The notes below the pieces were generated by a model. The model was not told the DNA's origin, made no database searches, and saw only the letters and a program-made list of their open reading frames with translations. This document shows positions 29,380 through 37,866 of a DNA stretch of 48,750 nucleotides, piece by piece (within the stretch, counting starts at the first letter, position 1; every line of letters starts with the position of its first letter). This DNA comes from Psychrobacter sp. BI730. Lineage in GTDB: Bacteria; Pseudomonadota; Gammaproteobacteria; Pseudomonadales; Moraxellaceae. The DNA lies in the NCBI RefSeq assembly GCF_013414195.1, contig NZ_JAATTV010000019.1, positions 1 through 48,750 on the forward strand, given 5' to 3'. Both the position numbers and the translations under genes were made by a program.

Positions 29380-29486
29380 TATAGTCAATCCTCTATAAAA
29401 GAGTTACAGCGTTAACCTCACTTGAGGTATCACATATACATCTGCGCTCGGTTGCCTTGACTCTCTTTTAAACTGAATCAACTATA
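29380..29486. mobile_element. MITE copy A (107 bp, IS630-like ends)
   Basis: Begins TATAGTCAATCC and ends with the inverse of TATAGTTGATTC; length 107. It shares its length, ends and the internal CTCGGTTGCCTTG with copies at 45828 and 46685. It contains no open frame of note. Its right end lies one base before the adhP stop codon. Ends starting with TA fit insertion into a TA dinucleotide, as in IS630-family elements. Confidence 0.8.
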
Positions 29487-29487
29487 A

Positions 29488-30516
29488 CTACATACTGTAG
29501 TCAATCACAATGCGACCTTCGATTTTGCCGTTACGCATACGCTCAAAGATATCGTTGATGTTTTCGAGCGGCTCAGCGCTAACAGTGGCTTTTACTTTAC
29601 CTGCTGCTGCCATGTCCAGCGACTCTTGTAAGTCGAGACGCGTACCGACGATAGAGCCGCGAATGGTAATACCGTTGAGCACCGTATCAAAGATAGAAAC
29701 AGGGAAGTCACCAGTTGGTAAGCCGTTAAAGACCACCGTGCCACCACGTCTGACCATGCTCAACGCTTGATCGAACGCGATAGCAGATACGGCTGTTACT
29801 AACACGCCATGGGCACCGCCAATTTCTTCTTTTAAGTAAGTACCAGGATCTGTATTTTTTGCATTAACGGTAATGGTCGCGCCTAGTTTTTTGGCAAATG
29901 CGAGCTTTTCGTCATCGATATCGACTGCCGCAACGTTGAGTCCCATCGCAATGGCGTATTGTACTGCCATATGACCGAGACCACCGATACCAGAAATAAC
30001 AACCCAATCACCAGGCTTGGTGTCGGTCATTTTAAGGCCTTTGTACACGGTGACGCCTGCGCATAAAACGGGTGCAATTTCAATCGAGTCAACACTTTCA
30101 GGGATGATACCGACGTAGTTGGCATTCGCCAGTACATATTCTGAAAAGCTACCATTAACTGAATAGCCTGCGTTTTGTTGACGCTCGCACAAGGTTTCCC
30201 AGCCACCTAAACAATGGGTACAGTGACCACAAGCAGAGTAGAGCCAAGGTACACCGACACGGTCACCTTCTTTTACATGGGTAACACCTTCACCAACGGC
30301 AGTAATCAGGCCAACGCCTTCATGTCCAGGGATAAATGGTGGGCTAGGTTTTACAGGCCAATCGCCTTCGATAGCATGCAAGTCAGTATGACAGACACCA
30401 GATGCTTGCATCTTGACGACAATCTCACCAGCGCCTGGCGTTGGAATATCAACTTCTTCGATCTGTAATGGTTGGTTAAACTCATGTAATACGGCAGCTT
30501 TCATTTTATTACTCAT
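29488..30516 (-). CDS. adhP: Zinc-dependent alcohol dehydrogenase (AdhP type)
   Basis: 342 aa, NAD-dependent medium-chain alcohol dehydrogenase oxidising primary alcohols such as ethanol. Catalytic zinc ligands are in GVCHTDLHA and GHEGVG; the structural zinc site is [17 protein letters not shown]. The cofactor turn is [13 protein letters not shown]. The start at 30516 ([13 protein letters not shown]) follows AAGGAAG, whereas the 26 extra residues of the longer frame have no ribosome site. It is downstream of the aldehyde dehydrogenase gene with a hairpin in the 96-base gap, so the two are probably cotranscribed. A MITE abuts its stop codon. Confidence 0.95.
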   Translation of the reverse strand: MSNKMKAAVLHEFNQPLQIEEVDIPTPGAGEIVVKMQASGVCHTDLHAIEGDWPVKPSPPFIPGHEGVGLITAVGEGVTHVKEGDRVGVPWLYSACGHCTHCLGGWETLCERQQNAGYSVNGSFSEYVLANANYVGIIPESVDSIEIAPVLCAGVTVYKGLKMTDTKPGDWVVISGIGGLGHMAVQYAIAMGLNVAAVDIDDEKLAFAKKLGATITVNAKNTDPGTYLKEEIGGAHGVLVTAVSAIAFDQALSMVRRGGTVVFNGLPTGDFPVSIFDTVLNGITIRGSIVGTRLDLQESLDMAAAGKVKATVSAEPLENINDIFERMRNGKIEGRIVIDYSM

Positions 30517-30572
30517 ATAATTCTTCCTTGTTAGAGTTTTTGCATAAAAATAATCTGTGAATATACCTAACA

Positions 30573-30598
30573 CACTTTGCAACCTTGATTGCAAAGTG
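30573..30598 (-). promoter_or_regulatory. Intercistronic hairpin between aldehyde and alcohol dehydrogenase genes
   Basis: A perfect 10-pair stem CACTTTGCAA / TTGCAAAGTG with a six-base loop lies 15 bases after the aldehyde dehydrogenase stop. No T tract follows, so mRNA processing or stability, or partial termination, is more likely than full termination. Confidence 0.55.
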
Positions 30599-30612
30599 CT
30601 TCGAACTTTAGT

Positions 30613-32139
30613 TTAAAAGAACCCCATTTTTTTAGGGCTGTACGACACCAGCATGTTTTTGGTTTGCTGATAGTGGTCGAGCATCATTAAATGGTTTTCA
30701 CGTCCGATACCAGATTGTTTGTAACCACCGAACGCCGAATGTGATGGATAAATATGATAGCAGTTGGTCCATACGCGGCCTGCTTGGATACCACGTCCGA
30801 AGCGATATGCCTTGTGTACACTACGGGTCCATACACCAGCGCCTAAACCATACAAGGTGTCATTGGCAATCTGCATGGCTTCGTCATCGTCTTTAAAAGT
30901 AGTCACGGCAAGGACAGGTCCAAAGATCTCTTCTTGGAACACGCGCATGTCGTTGGTGCCCTCAAAGATCGTTGGCTTGACGTAGTAACCATCTGCTAAG
31001 TCGCCATCGTGTTTGGCTTGTTCGCCGCCGACGAGCACTTTTGCGCCTTCTTTTTTACCGATATCGAGATAAGATAAAATTTTCTCTAGTTGGTCTGAGC
31101 TGGCTTGCGCGCCAATCATGGTGTCGGTATCGAGTGGGTTGCCCATTTTGATGGCCTCGACACGGGCGATACAGCGTTTGATAAACTCATCATAGATGCT
31201 CTCATGAACGAGTGCCCGCGATGGACAGGTGCAGATTTCACCTTGGTTCAGTGCAAACATCACTAGACCTTCGACCGCTTTGTCCAAGAAGTCATCGTCC
31301 TCATCCATAACATCGGCAAAGAAGATGTTAGGGCTTTTGCCACCAAGCTCTAACGTCACTGGAGTGATGTTTTCGCTCGCGTACTGCATAATGAGGCGGC
31401 CAGTGGTAGTCTCACCAGTGAAGGAAACTTTATTGATACGAGGGTTTGAGGCAAGTGGTTTACCCGCTTCGACACCAAAGCCATTGACGACGTTTAGCAC
31501 GCCCTTTGGCAAGATATCAGCGATGCCGATGGTCTCTAACATGAACAGAATAGAAACTGGCGTTTGTTCGGCTGGCTTTAGAACGACACAGTTACCAGCA
31601 GCAAGGGCAGGTGCTAGCTTCCAAACGGCCATTAGGATAGGAAAGTTCCAAGGAATGATTTGACCGACGACACCAAGTGGCTCATGAAAATGATAAGCCA
31701 CAGTGTCTTCGTCAATCTGACTGAGACCGCCTTCTTGTGCGCGAATGGCGCTGGCAAAATAACGGAAGTGATCAATGGCTAGAGGGATGTCGGCTGCGAG
31801 TGTCTCACGAACAGGTTTGCCGTTTTCGTAACATTCGGCAATCGCAATCGCTTCTAGGTTGGCTTCCATGCTGTCAGCAATTTTGAGTAACAAGTTGGCA
31901 CGTTCAGTAACACTGGTCTTGCCCCATGCGTCTTTGGCAGCATGCGCCGCGTCTAGGGCTTTTTCGATATCGGCTTCTTTTGAGCGGGCGACTTGGCAAA
32001 TAGTTTTACCATCGATGGGGCTTGTGTTATCAAAATACTCTCCATCGATAGGAGCGGTCCACTCACCATTAATAAAGTTATCGTATTTTTCGCGGAACTG
32101 AACAGGGCTACCTTCCGTATTGGGATTTGCATACAGCAT
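30613..32139 (-). CDS. exaC: NAD-dependent acetaldehyde dehydrogenase (ExaC/AcoD type)
   Basis: 508 aa aldehyde dehydrogenase converting acetaldehyde and related aldehydes to acids. The general base Glu lies in [14 protein letters not shown] and the nucleophile Cys in [14 protein letters not shown]; the cofactor turn is FTGETTTG and the fold signature [14 protein letters not shown]. The GEICTCPSR motif and the C-terminal [13 protein letters not shown] are typical of the ExaC/AcoD group. AAGGAG precedes the ATG. It is first gene of the cluster with adhP, the DUF779 gene and the GMC oxidoreductase, a likely ethanol oxidation pathway whose acetate product would need the glyoxylate shunt (aceA at 2551). 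Confidence 0.93.
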   Translation of the reverse strand: MLYANPNTEGSPVQFREKYDNFINGEWTAPIDGEYFDNTSPIDGKTICQVARSKEADIEKALDAAHAAKDAWGKTSVTERANLLLKIADSMEANLEAIAIAECYENGKPVRETLAADIPLAIDHFRYFASAIRAQEGGLSQIDEDTVAYHFHEPLGVVGQIIPWNFPILMAVWKLAPALAAGNCVVLKPAEQTPVSILFMLETIGIADILPKGVLNVVNGFGVEAGKPLASNPRINKVSFTGETTTGRLIMQYASENITPVTLELGGKSPNIFFADVMDEDDDFLDKAVEGLVMFALNQGEICTCPSRALVHESIYDEFIKRCIARVEAIKMGNPLDTDTMIGAQASSDQLEKILSYLDIGKKEGAKVLVGGEQAKHDGDLADGYYVKPTIFEGTNDMRVFQEEIFGPVLAVTTFKDDDEAMQIANDTLYGLGAGVWTRSVHKAYRFGRGIQAGRVWTNCYHIYPSHSAFGGYKQSGIGRENHLMMLDHYQQTKNMLVSYSPKKMGFF

Positions 32140-32646
32140 GAAACACTCCTTGTTGTGTTGTTTGTTTTATCGGATAATACAAGCGCAATTTTATCTATCC
32201 TAATATCTGTTATCGCAAAACAATATCAGTTGATGTTGTGATTGATTAACATCAATTGCTCTCTGTACACGTTCCATACTACTCGGCTTCTGCTGATAAT
32301 CATACTAAAATTTTATAATGACTGATGAGTTAACACATAACAGAAAGTTTGCTTTAATGGCCATGATTTTATTGCTGTAAAGCCTAGAATGCATAGGCTT
32401 GGTATTTATGATCAAAGCAGATACTTTACGGACAAAATTAAAAGATAAGCTATTGATTTTTTGCATTTATAAAAAATAAAGCATTTTTTATCTATATTCT
32501 ATTGACAATTGTTTATTTTATTGTCGATACCTCAAGGTTGCACAGCCCGCAAATTTTAGGTGATTTTAGGCAAATGTTGCGTTTTTTTCCATTATGATGA
32601 TGGTTTTATTATTCTCTTTTTTCACATTACTGGCTGGTTTGAATCT
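32140..32646. other. Divergent intergenic region exaC/helicase
   Basis: About 500 AT-rich bases. No -24/-12 (sigma-54) promoter, which controls related clusters elsewhere, could be recognised on the exaC side, and no gene is visible. Confidence 0.5.
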
Positions 32647-34593
32647 ATGCGTCAATCTTCTGCTCTCGATATCTTAAAAACAGGTCAAAATGTCTTTTTA
32701 ACGGGCTCAGCAGGCTCAGGTAAGACCTATACGCTCAATCAATATATTGATTATCTGCGCGCTCGCCGTGTGCCTGTTGCGGTGACTGCCAGTACCGGTA
32801 TTGCTGCCACACACATGAACGGCACAACGATTCATAGTTGGTCGGGTATTGGTATCAAGGATGAGCTGTCTGATCGAGATTTATCCACCTTGTCACGCAA
32901 GCAGTTCTTAGCAGACAGACTAAAAGACACGGCTGTGTTGGTTATTGACGAGATATCGATGCTACATGCCAAGCAGCTTAACTTAGTCAGCCAAGTCCTC
33001 AAGCATATTCGCAAAAATGACAAAGCGTTTGGTGGTATTCAGGTCGTTGTCGCAGGGGACTTTTTTCAGCTGCCGCCCATCGGTAGCAAGGGCGAGAGCA
33101 ATCGTGAAAAATTTGCCTTTATGTCTGAGGCGTGGCTCGATGCCAAGTTCCATATTTGCTATCTGTCAGAGCAGCATAGACAAGTCAGTGACGCGGCGAA
33201 TGGCGGGCTTGATCTAGATGATATTCTCAATCAAATCCGTCGTCAGGAAGTGACGTTTGAGGCGATTGCCGCTTTAGAGAACACGCATGACCAAAGCGTC
33301 GATATCAAGCGTACCCGTCTCTACACGCATAATCTCAATGTCAATAAAATCAATGACAAAGAGCTGGCTGCGCTCGACGGTGAGATGATGCGCTTTGAGG
33401 CGACGACCACTGGCGATAGCAAGCTGGTTGAAACCTTGAAAAAAACCGTACGTACGCAAGATGAGTTGATTCTAAAAGTTAGCTCAAAGGTCATGTTTAT
33501 CAAAAACAATGCCGAGCTTGGCGTGTCTAATGGGACGATGGGTGAGCTGATTGGTTTTGCTGCTGTCAAAGTGGATGACAGTAAAGACAGCAGTGAGGCA
33601 TTGATCGAAAATAACATTGATGCGGACCGTGAAGATACTGACGAAACCACGGATAAACAGACGACCAAGGGTAAAAAAAGCGCTGCTAAAAAAGAAGCCG
33701 ATAAGCCAAAAGCAAAGAAAGCGGCGACGCAAAAAATGCCTGTGGTTAGACTAAACTCCGGACGTGAAGTCATCGCTGAACCTGAAGAATGGATCATCGA
33801 AGATGAAACGGGCGATGTGCTGGCAAGTTATTTACAAGTACCGCTCTGTCTAGCATGGGCAATCACCATTCATAAATCCCAGGGCATGACCCTCGATGCA
33901 GCTGAAATCGATTTGTCGCGTACTTTTGAGTTGGGACAAGGCTATGTGGCATTATCACGCCTCAAGTCGCTATCTGGCCTACAGCTGCTTGGTATGAACG
34001 ACATGAGCTTGCAACTCGATCCATTGGCTCGCGGCGCAGATAAGCGGTTTTTGGTACTGTCTGAAGAAGCGGATGCTAATTATGCGATGCTAGATGAAGA
34101 AAGTATGCAGCAGGCACATGAAAAATTCGTGCTGAAGTCAGGTGGGACATTGAGCAAGTCGGTAATCGATGCCTATGCCACGCTACAAAAGAAACGCCGC
34201 GAACAACAGCAAGCGAAAATCGATAAAAAACAGAAATTAGGTAATCAGGTCTCTGATAAATCAGACAGTACTCTACTTGCGACCAGAGTGTTGTTAGAAG
34301 AGAGTTTGACCATTGCGGAGATATCACAAGCCCGTCAGTTGTCACAGTCGACTATCATGCGTCACATTGCTGACCTAAAATCGCAAGATCCGAGTCTTGC
34401 CTGCGATCATCTGCGTCCAGATGATGAGGTGATGACAGCCGTAGGTAATGCCTATGTCGCCATTAAAGTCGCCAATAATCCAAATGACTTCAATGATGAC
34501 GGTAGCATCAAGCTGCGTCCGATATATGATCATCTCAAGCAAAGTATTGACTACAATACCATTCGCCTCGCATTGATTTTTATCACTCCATAG
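32647..34593 (+). CDS. PIF1-like DNA helicase/AAA ATPase
   Basis: 648 aa superfamily 1 helicase of the PIF1/RecD2-like group. Walker A is GSAGSGKT (20-27), Walker B VLVIDEISM (98-106), motif III GDFFQLPP, and the C-terminal UvrD-type motif AWAITIHKSQGMTLD (about 404-418) precedes GYVALSRLKSL. A highly charged insert (about 312-365), first acidic then a Lys/Ala-rich KGKKSAAKKEADKPKAKKAA stretch, interrupts the second helicase domain region. The C-terminus holds a helix-turn-helix module (about 555-580, TIAEISQARQLSQSTIMRHI) as in other bacterial relatives. A role at stalled forks or G-quadruplexes is an inference. The start at ATG 32647 is supported by homology only; no ribosome site is visible, and an upstream GTG (32560) adds an unlikely hydrophobic leader. 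Confidence 0.88.
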   Translation: MRQSSALDILKTGQNVFLTGSAGSGKTYTLNQYIDYLRARRVPVAVTASTGIAATHMNGTTIHSWSGIGIKDELSDRDLSTLSRKQFLADRLKDTAVLVIDEISMLHAKQLNLVSQVLKHIRKNDKAFGGIQVVVAGDFFQLPPIGSKGESNREKFAFMSEAWLDAKFHICYLSEQHRQVSDAANGGLDLDDILNQIRRQEVTFEAIAALENTHDQSVDIKRTRLYTHNLNVNKINDKELAALDGEMMRFEATTTGDSKLVETLKKTVRTQDELILKVSSKVMFIKNNAELGVSNGTMGELIGFAAVKVDDSKDSSEALIENNIDADREDTDETTDKQTTKGKKSAAKKEADKPKAKKAATQKMPVVRLNSGREVIAEPEEWIIEDETGDVLASYLQVPLCLAWAITIHKSQGMTLDAAEIDLSRTFELGQGYVALSRLKSLSGLQLLGMNDMSLQLDPLARGADKRFLVLSEEADANYAMLDEESMQQAHEKFVLKSGGTLSKSVIDAYATLQKKRREQQQAKIDKKQKLGNQVSDKSDSTLLATRVLLEESLTIAEISQARQLSQSTIMRHIADLKSQDPSLACDHLRPDDEVMTAVGNAYVAIKVANNPNDFNDDGSIKLRPIYDHLKQSIDYNTIRLALIFITP

Positions 34594-34740
34594 TTTTGCT
34601 GCTTATAATTTTATTGCCTATAACTTTGTCACCTTTATTTTTATAGGCTTTATTTTTGCTATTTCTTAGTATTCAGCAATCATTAGCGCACTCAACGTGA
34701 TAACGCTCAGTTTTTACCCTCATTTATAGCGATACCCTTT

Positions 34741-35901
34741 ATGTCCAATGTTATGCCTGATTTTTCGAGCGCTACTTATCAATTGACCTCTGACCCGATA
34801 GCGGCGACGTTCCGTACTACTGGTGAGCATACACAGCCACTGAGAGTCGCTATCAATGGCTTTGGTCGTATAGGGCGCAATGTACTTCGTGCTTTGCTAG
34901 AGCGCTTTGAAGTGTTGGGCCGTGCGATTCATGTAGTGGCAATTAATGACTTAGCGCCAGCGGATATATTGCTGCATTTACTCAAGTTTGATAGCACACA
35001 TGGCCGTCTCAGTCGATTAGGCGTAAATGCTGAGATTGTAGAGAGTGAGTCAGGTGATACAAGCAAGACTGAGCTCTGTCTGACTAAAAACAATCTGACT
35101 TACTGCATCAATATGCTATCAGAGCCTGATCCTAAAAATTTACCTTGGCAGGTGCTGGGTGTCGATGTGGTTTTAGAATGTACTGGGCACTTTCGCTCGT
35201 ATGAGCAGGCGACGCTACATATCGATGCTGGCGCGCAGCAAGTAATTATCGGTGCCGCGCCATTTGACGATGTGGATGCCTGTATCGTGATGGGCGTGAA
35301 TACCGATGCGCTCACGCTTGAGCTACCGATTATTTCTAGTGTTTCTTGTACCACGCAAGCATTGGTGCCGTTGATTGATACGCTAGATAAAGCGTTTGGT
35401 GTGCAGTCCGCCATGATGACAGAGATTCATGCAGTTACCGCTGATCAGACGGTACTAGATCAAGCACATCGAGATCCAAGACGGGCGCGCGCTTCTGGCT
35501 ATAATATTATCCCAACGACATCCAGTAGTATCGCTGCGACAGAACGGGTGCTACCAGCCATGGTCGGCAAAATAAATGGTCATTCGATACGGGTGCCCAC
35601 TATCGATGTGGCTGCGATTGATGTCACCTTTGTATTTGATACGCCAGATGTCGATGTCGAGACAGTACGAGAGGTACTTAAATCTGCCAGTCAGGCACAT
35701 TTGCATGACATCATGGCTTATACCGATGAGCCATTGGTATCTAGTGACTTCATCCATCAGACTGAGTCGCTTATCATTGATGGTCAGCAGCTTATGCAAG
35801 TAGGCGGTCAATATAAGGTTTTTGCATGGTATGACAACGAATGGGGCTATGCCAATAGGCTGCTCGATATGTGCTTACATCTGGCCTCAAGCAAGCGATA
35901 A
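34741..35901 (+). CDS. gap: Glyceraldehyde-3-phosphate dehydrogenase family enzyme (GAPDH/Epd)
   Basis: 386 aa, longer than the usual ~335 because about 33 residues precede the Rossmann start LRVAINGFGRIGRNVLRAL. The nucleophile Cys203 lies in SSVSCTTQAL and the base His230 in TEIHAVTADQ. The fourth residue after Cys is the unusual Gln206 where nearly all relatives have SCTTN. C-terminal segments are mixed: NIIPTTSSSIAATERVLP is GAPDH-like, whereas RVPTIDVAAIDVTF is closer to erythrose-4-phosphate dehydrogenase. It could therefore serve gluconeogenesis or pyridoxal phosphate synthesis. No ribosome site is visible before ATG 34741. It is monocistronic between the helicase gene and tRNA-Ser. 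Confidence 0.85.
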   Translation: MSNVMPDFSSATYQLTSDPIAATFRTTGEHTQPLRVAINGFGRIGRNVLRALLERFEVLGRAIHVVAINDLAPADILLHLLKFDSTHGRLSRLGVNAEIVESESGDTSKTELCLTKNNLTYCINMLSEPDPKNLPWQVLGVDVVLECTGHFRSYEQATLHIDAGAQQVIIGAAPFDDVDACIVMGVNTDALTLELPIISSVSCTTQALVPLIDTLDKAFGVQSAMMTEIHAVTADQTVLDQAHRDPRRARASGYNIIPTTSSSIAATERVLPAMVGKINGHSIRVPTIDVAAIDVTFVFDTPDVDVETVREVLKSASQAHLHDIMAYTDEPLVSSDFIHQTESLIIDGQQLMQVGGQYKVFAWYDNEWGYANRLLDMCLHLASSKR

Positions 35902-35954
35902 TGCACCAATTTACAAGTGTTCGAAAATTAATTGAATTTTTTTAGTTTAAGGGC

Positions 35955-35982
35955 TTGCATTATAAAATGATATCTATATAAT
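35955..35982 (+). promoter_or_regulatory. Sigma-70 promoter of tRNA-Ser
   Basis: TTGCAT (35955-35960) and a perfect TATAAT (35977-35982) with a 16-base spacer, 11 bases before the tRNA gene. Confidence 0.75.
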
Positions 35983-35993
35983 GATGCACCAAT

Positions 35994-36084
35994 GGAGACG
36001 TGGCAGAGCGGTTGAATGCACCGGTCTTGAAAACCGACAAGGGTTAATAGCCCTTCGAGAGTTCGAATCTCTCCGTCTCCGCCA
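35994..36084 (+). tRNA. tRNA-Ser(TGA)
   Basis: 91 bases including an encoded CCA. Acceptor arm GGAGACG / CGTCTCC, anticodon loop CTTGAAA giving anticodon TGA, a long variable arm (AAGGGTTAATAGCCCTT region) as expected for serine, and T arm with GTTCGAATC. Preceded by a strong promoter and followed by a terminator. Confidence 0.97.
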
Positions 36085-36094
36085 AATTCGAAAA

Positions 36095-36127
36095 AGCCCC
36101 AATCATTGCTGATTGGGGCTTTTTTTT
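36095..36127 (+). terminator. Rho-independent terminator of tRNA-Ser
   Basis: Stem AGCCCCAATC / GATTGGGGCT with a six-base loop followed by eight T, ten bases after the tRNA. Confidence 0.92.
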
Positions 36128-36189
36128 ATGGTATTAATAAAAATATTAATTAGTACCTTCTATAAAATCCTCAATAGTAGGTTGTACAG

Positions 36190-36921
36190 CTACTTCACCA
36201 GTGAGTTTTCAAATTCGATTGTCTGATCATCTACTAAGACAAGCGTGCCTTTATTAATCTCGATAGTGATGCCACTAGCATTTTTGATAGCGCGCATGAC
36301 ATTGATATCCTCAATGCTGCTTTCAATAATGATCTTGCCAGACTGTTCTGGTGCGATAGGTGGATCAAACGTTGTCAAGGGCACATTAAAGTTTTTGCCC
36401 TTTTTCAGGTTGGTATCTTTCATGGTCAGCGTCCCCTTAAAACTTTTTATCGCGCTTTTGCCATGATTGGATAGCATAAACTGCATTTTGACTTGATTTA
36501 AGCTATCGCTATCACTGGTTTTTACAGGGAGCAGGGCGACAGGATACATCTGTGCGGTAGCATTAGTCGCCTGACCTTTGACAATTGGGCTTTTCTTGCC
36601 CGTTGGGTTGTTTGGATGCAGACGCTCGTATTCACGCTGTTGTATCAGCGCTTGCTTGATAGTGGTGCGCGGCATGGCTCCTGATTCATAAGCGTCGCTC
36701 AATTTCATACGCAGCATATATCGGCTGAGTACTTGTTGATCGGCCTCAAACAATTGCTCAAAAGTTTGCCCTAATTTTTTTTGCCATTGGTCAGAATCTG
36801 TCGGTATGGTTGTTTTACTTGGATCAGTCTGCGGTGATGAGCAGCCAGTCGCAATCACTAGCATTGCTACCGTCATGGTTGAAAACAAAGTTTTGTTGAA
36901 ACGCTGATGTAAGCCCGTCAT
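36190..36921 (-). CDS. Putative lipoprotein of unknown function
   Basis: 243 aa, not recognised. The lipoprotein signal ends at IATG-C27 after a hydrophobic core, then SSPQTDPSKTT. The middle (about 45-105) is helical and charged, and the C-terminal half (about 125-240) is probably a beta sandwich (alternating hydrophobic strands, DPPIAPEQSGKIIIES). It has the strongest ribosome site in this part (AAGGAGG). Likely anchored in the outer membrane facing the periplasm; the function is unknown. Confidence 0.75.
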   Translation of the reverse strand: MTGLHQRFNKTLFSTMTVAMLVIATGCSSPQTDPSKTTIPTDSDQWQKKLGQTFEQLFEADQQVLSRYMLRMKLSDAYESGAMPRTTIKQALIQQREYERLHPNNPTGKKSPIVKGQATNATAQMYPVALLPVKTSDSDSLNQVKMQFMLSNHGKSAIKSFKGTLTMKDTNLKKGKNFNVPLTTFDPPIAPEQSGKIIIESSIEDINVMRAIKNASGITIEINKGTLVLVDDQTIEFENSLVK

Positions 36922-37149
36922 CGTACCCCTCCTTACAGATCTTTATTATGTTGAAACCTTATAAATAGTCGCGACTATATGTTTAATATACCTTGTTTAA
37001 ACATCTGTTGTGTTTAGTTATGGCTAACTAAAACCGCAAATATATCGGAGTACCTAGAAAAATATTTACTATGGATTAAATAGAGGAAGGGCGTAACAAG
37101 AAGAGAGTTAGAGAAATATCAGTAATGCTTTAACTTTTATAACAGCCAC

Positions 37150-37189
37150 AAAAAAGACCAAGCTCGCATTAGCAAACTCGGTCTTTTTT
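37150..37189 (-). terminator. Rho-independent terminator of the RHH-like gene
   Basis: Stem AAAAAAGACCAAG / CTCGGTCTTTTTT (one mismatch) with flanking A and T tracts, about 55 bases after the stop of the minus-strand gene. Confidence 0.75.
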
Positions 37190-37244
37190 ATTTTAGTATT
37201 ATCTAGCAGCGTTACTATTAATTAGCAACGATATTATTAATTGT

Positions 37245-37574
37245 TTAATCGTTGTCTTGTAACTCAGATAGCGGATGAGTGATGTTGTTGTTATGCGTCA
37301 CTACAATCGCTTCATCAATAATATGCTGGCTAACGCCGCGTTTACGTAGCGTTTCGATGAATACTTCATCATGGGCAAGCGTATAATCCTGATGGTCACG
37401 ATCCAAGCCCTGACGAATATAAAGACGAATAAGCCCTTGAATGCGCTTAAAGCCCAAGTCTGATGACGTCGTTTCTAATAGGCCAATCATTTCTTCAGAC
37501 AAACGAATACTAATCGGGCGCATGATTTTTTGCGGATGATCAGAAAACTTATTTTTTATACGTACAGGTATCAT
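37245..37574 (-). CDS. Small ribbon-helix-helix-like protein
   Basis: 109 aa. Residues 19-60 (RPISIRLSEEMIGLLETTSS followed by a second helix with LIRLYIRQGL) show the strand-helix-helix pattern of ribbon-helix-helix DNA-binding proteins such as CopG or MetJ-like repressors. The C-terminal part is acidic. There is no toxin gene adjacent, so a simple regulator is more likely than an antitoxin. A perfect 26-base tandem repeat lies just upstream of the start and might be its operator. The start is uncertain; Met18 (37523) begins the domain directly. Confidence 0.65.
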   Translation of the reverse strand: MIPVRIKNKFSDHPQKIMRPISIRLSEEMIGLLETTSSDLGFKRIQGLIRLYIRQGLDRDHQDYTLAHDEVFIETLRKRGVSQHIIDEAIVVTHNNNITHPLSELQDND

Positions 37575-37590
37575 AATAAACCATTACTTT

Positions 37591-37642
37591 TAGTGAGTAA
37601 GAGCGAAGCACTCAAATAGTGAGTAAGAGCGAAGCACTCAAA
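37591..37642. repeat. Perfect 26-bp tandem repeat upstream of the RHH-like gene
   Basis: Two identical units (37591-37616 and 37617-37642). Each contains TGAGT-N11-ACTCA, a short inverted repeat, so two dyads are spaced 26 bases apart. The repeat begins 17 bases upstream of the RHH-like start codon. Confidence 0.9.
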
Positions 37643-37749
37643 CAAAAACGAACCCAATCAAAACTAATCTTACCATACAACAAAAATGTCTAAAAGAACA
37701 CCACAGCCGTGCTAATATTATTAGAAGTAAATATAAAAGACACAGCAAT

Positions 37750-37784
37750 AAAAAAACCTCCATCAAATTATGATGAAGGTTTTT
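37750..37784 (-). terminator. Terminator of tRNA-Asn
   Basis: Stem AAAAACCTCCATCA / TGATGAAGGTTTTT (one mismatch) with a five-base loop, just downstream of the minus-strand tRNA-Asn. Confidence 0.8.
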
Positions 37785-37790
37785 AGTATA

Positions 37791-37866
37791 TGGCTCTCCA
37801 ACCTGGGCTCGAACCAGGGACACACGGATTAACAGTCCGTTGCTCTACCAACTGAGCTATTGGAGA
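37791..37866 (-). tRNA. tRNA-Asn(GTT)
   Basis: 76 bases with encoded CCA. On the minus strand it begins TCTCCAATAGCTCAG, has the anticodon arm GGACTGTTAATCC (anticodon GTT), T arm GGTTCGAGCC and closes with TTGGAGA plus GCCA. Confidence 0.97.

Noticed and set aside
37245..37574. Antitoxin of a toxin-antitoxin pair
   Set aside because: The RHH-like fold would fit, but no small toxin-like gene is adjacent on either side.
37591..37642. CRISPR array
   Set aside because: Only two units, directly adjacent without spacers; no array is visible elsewhere in the window.
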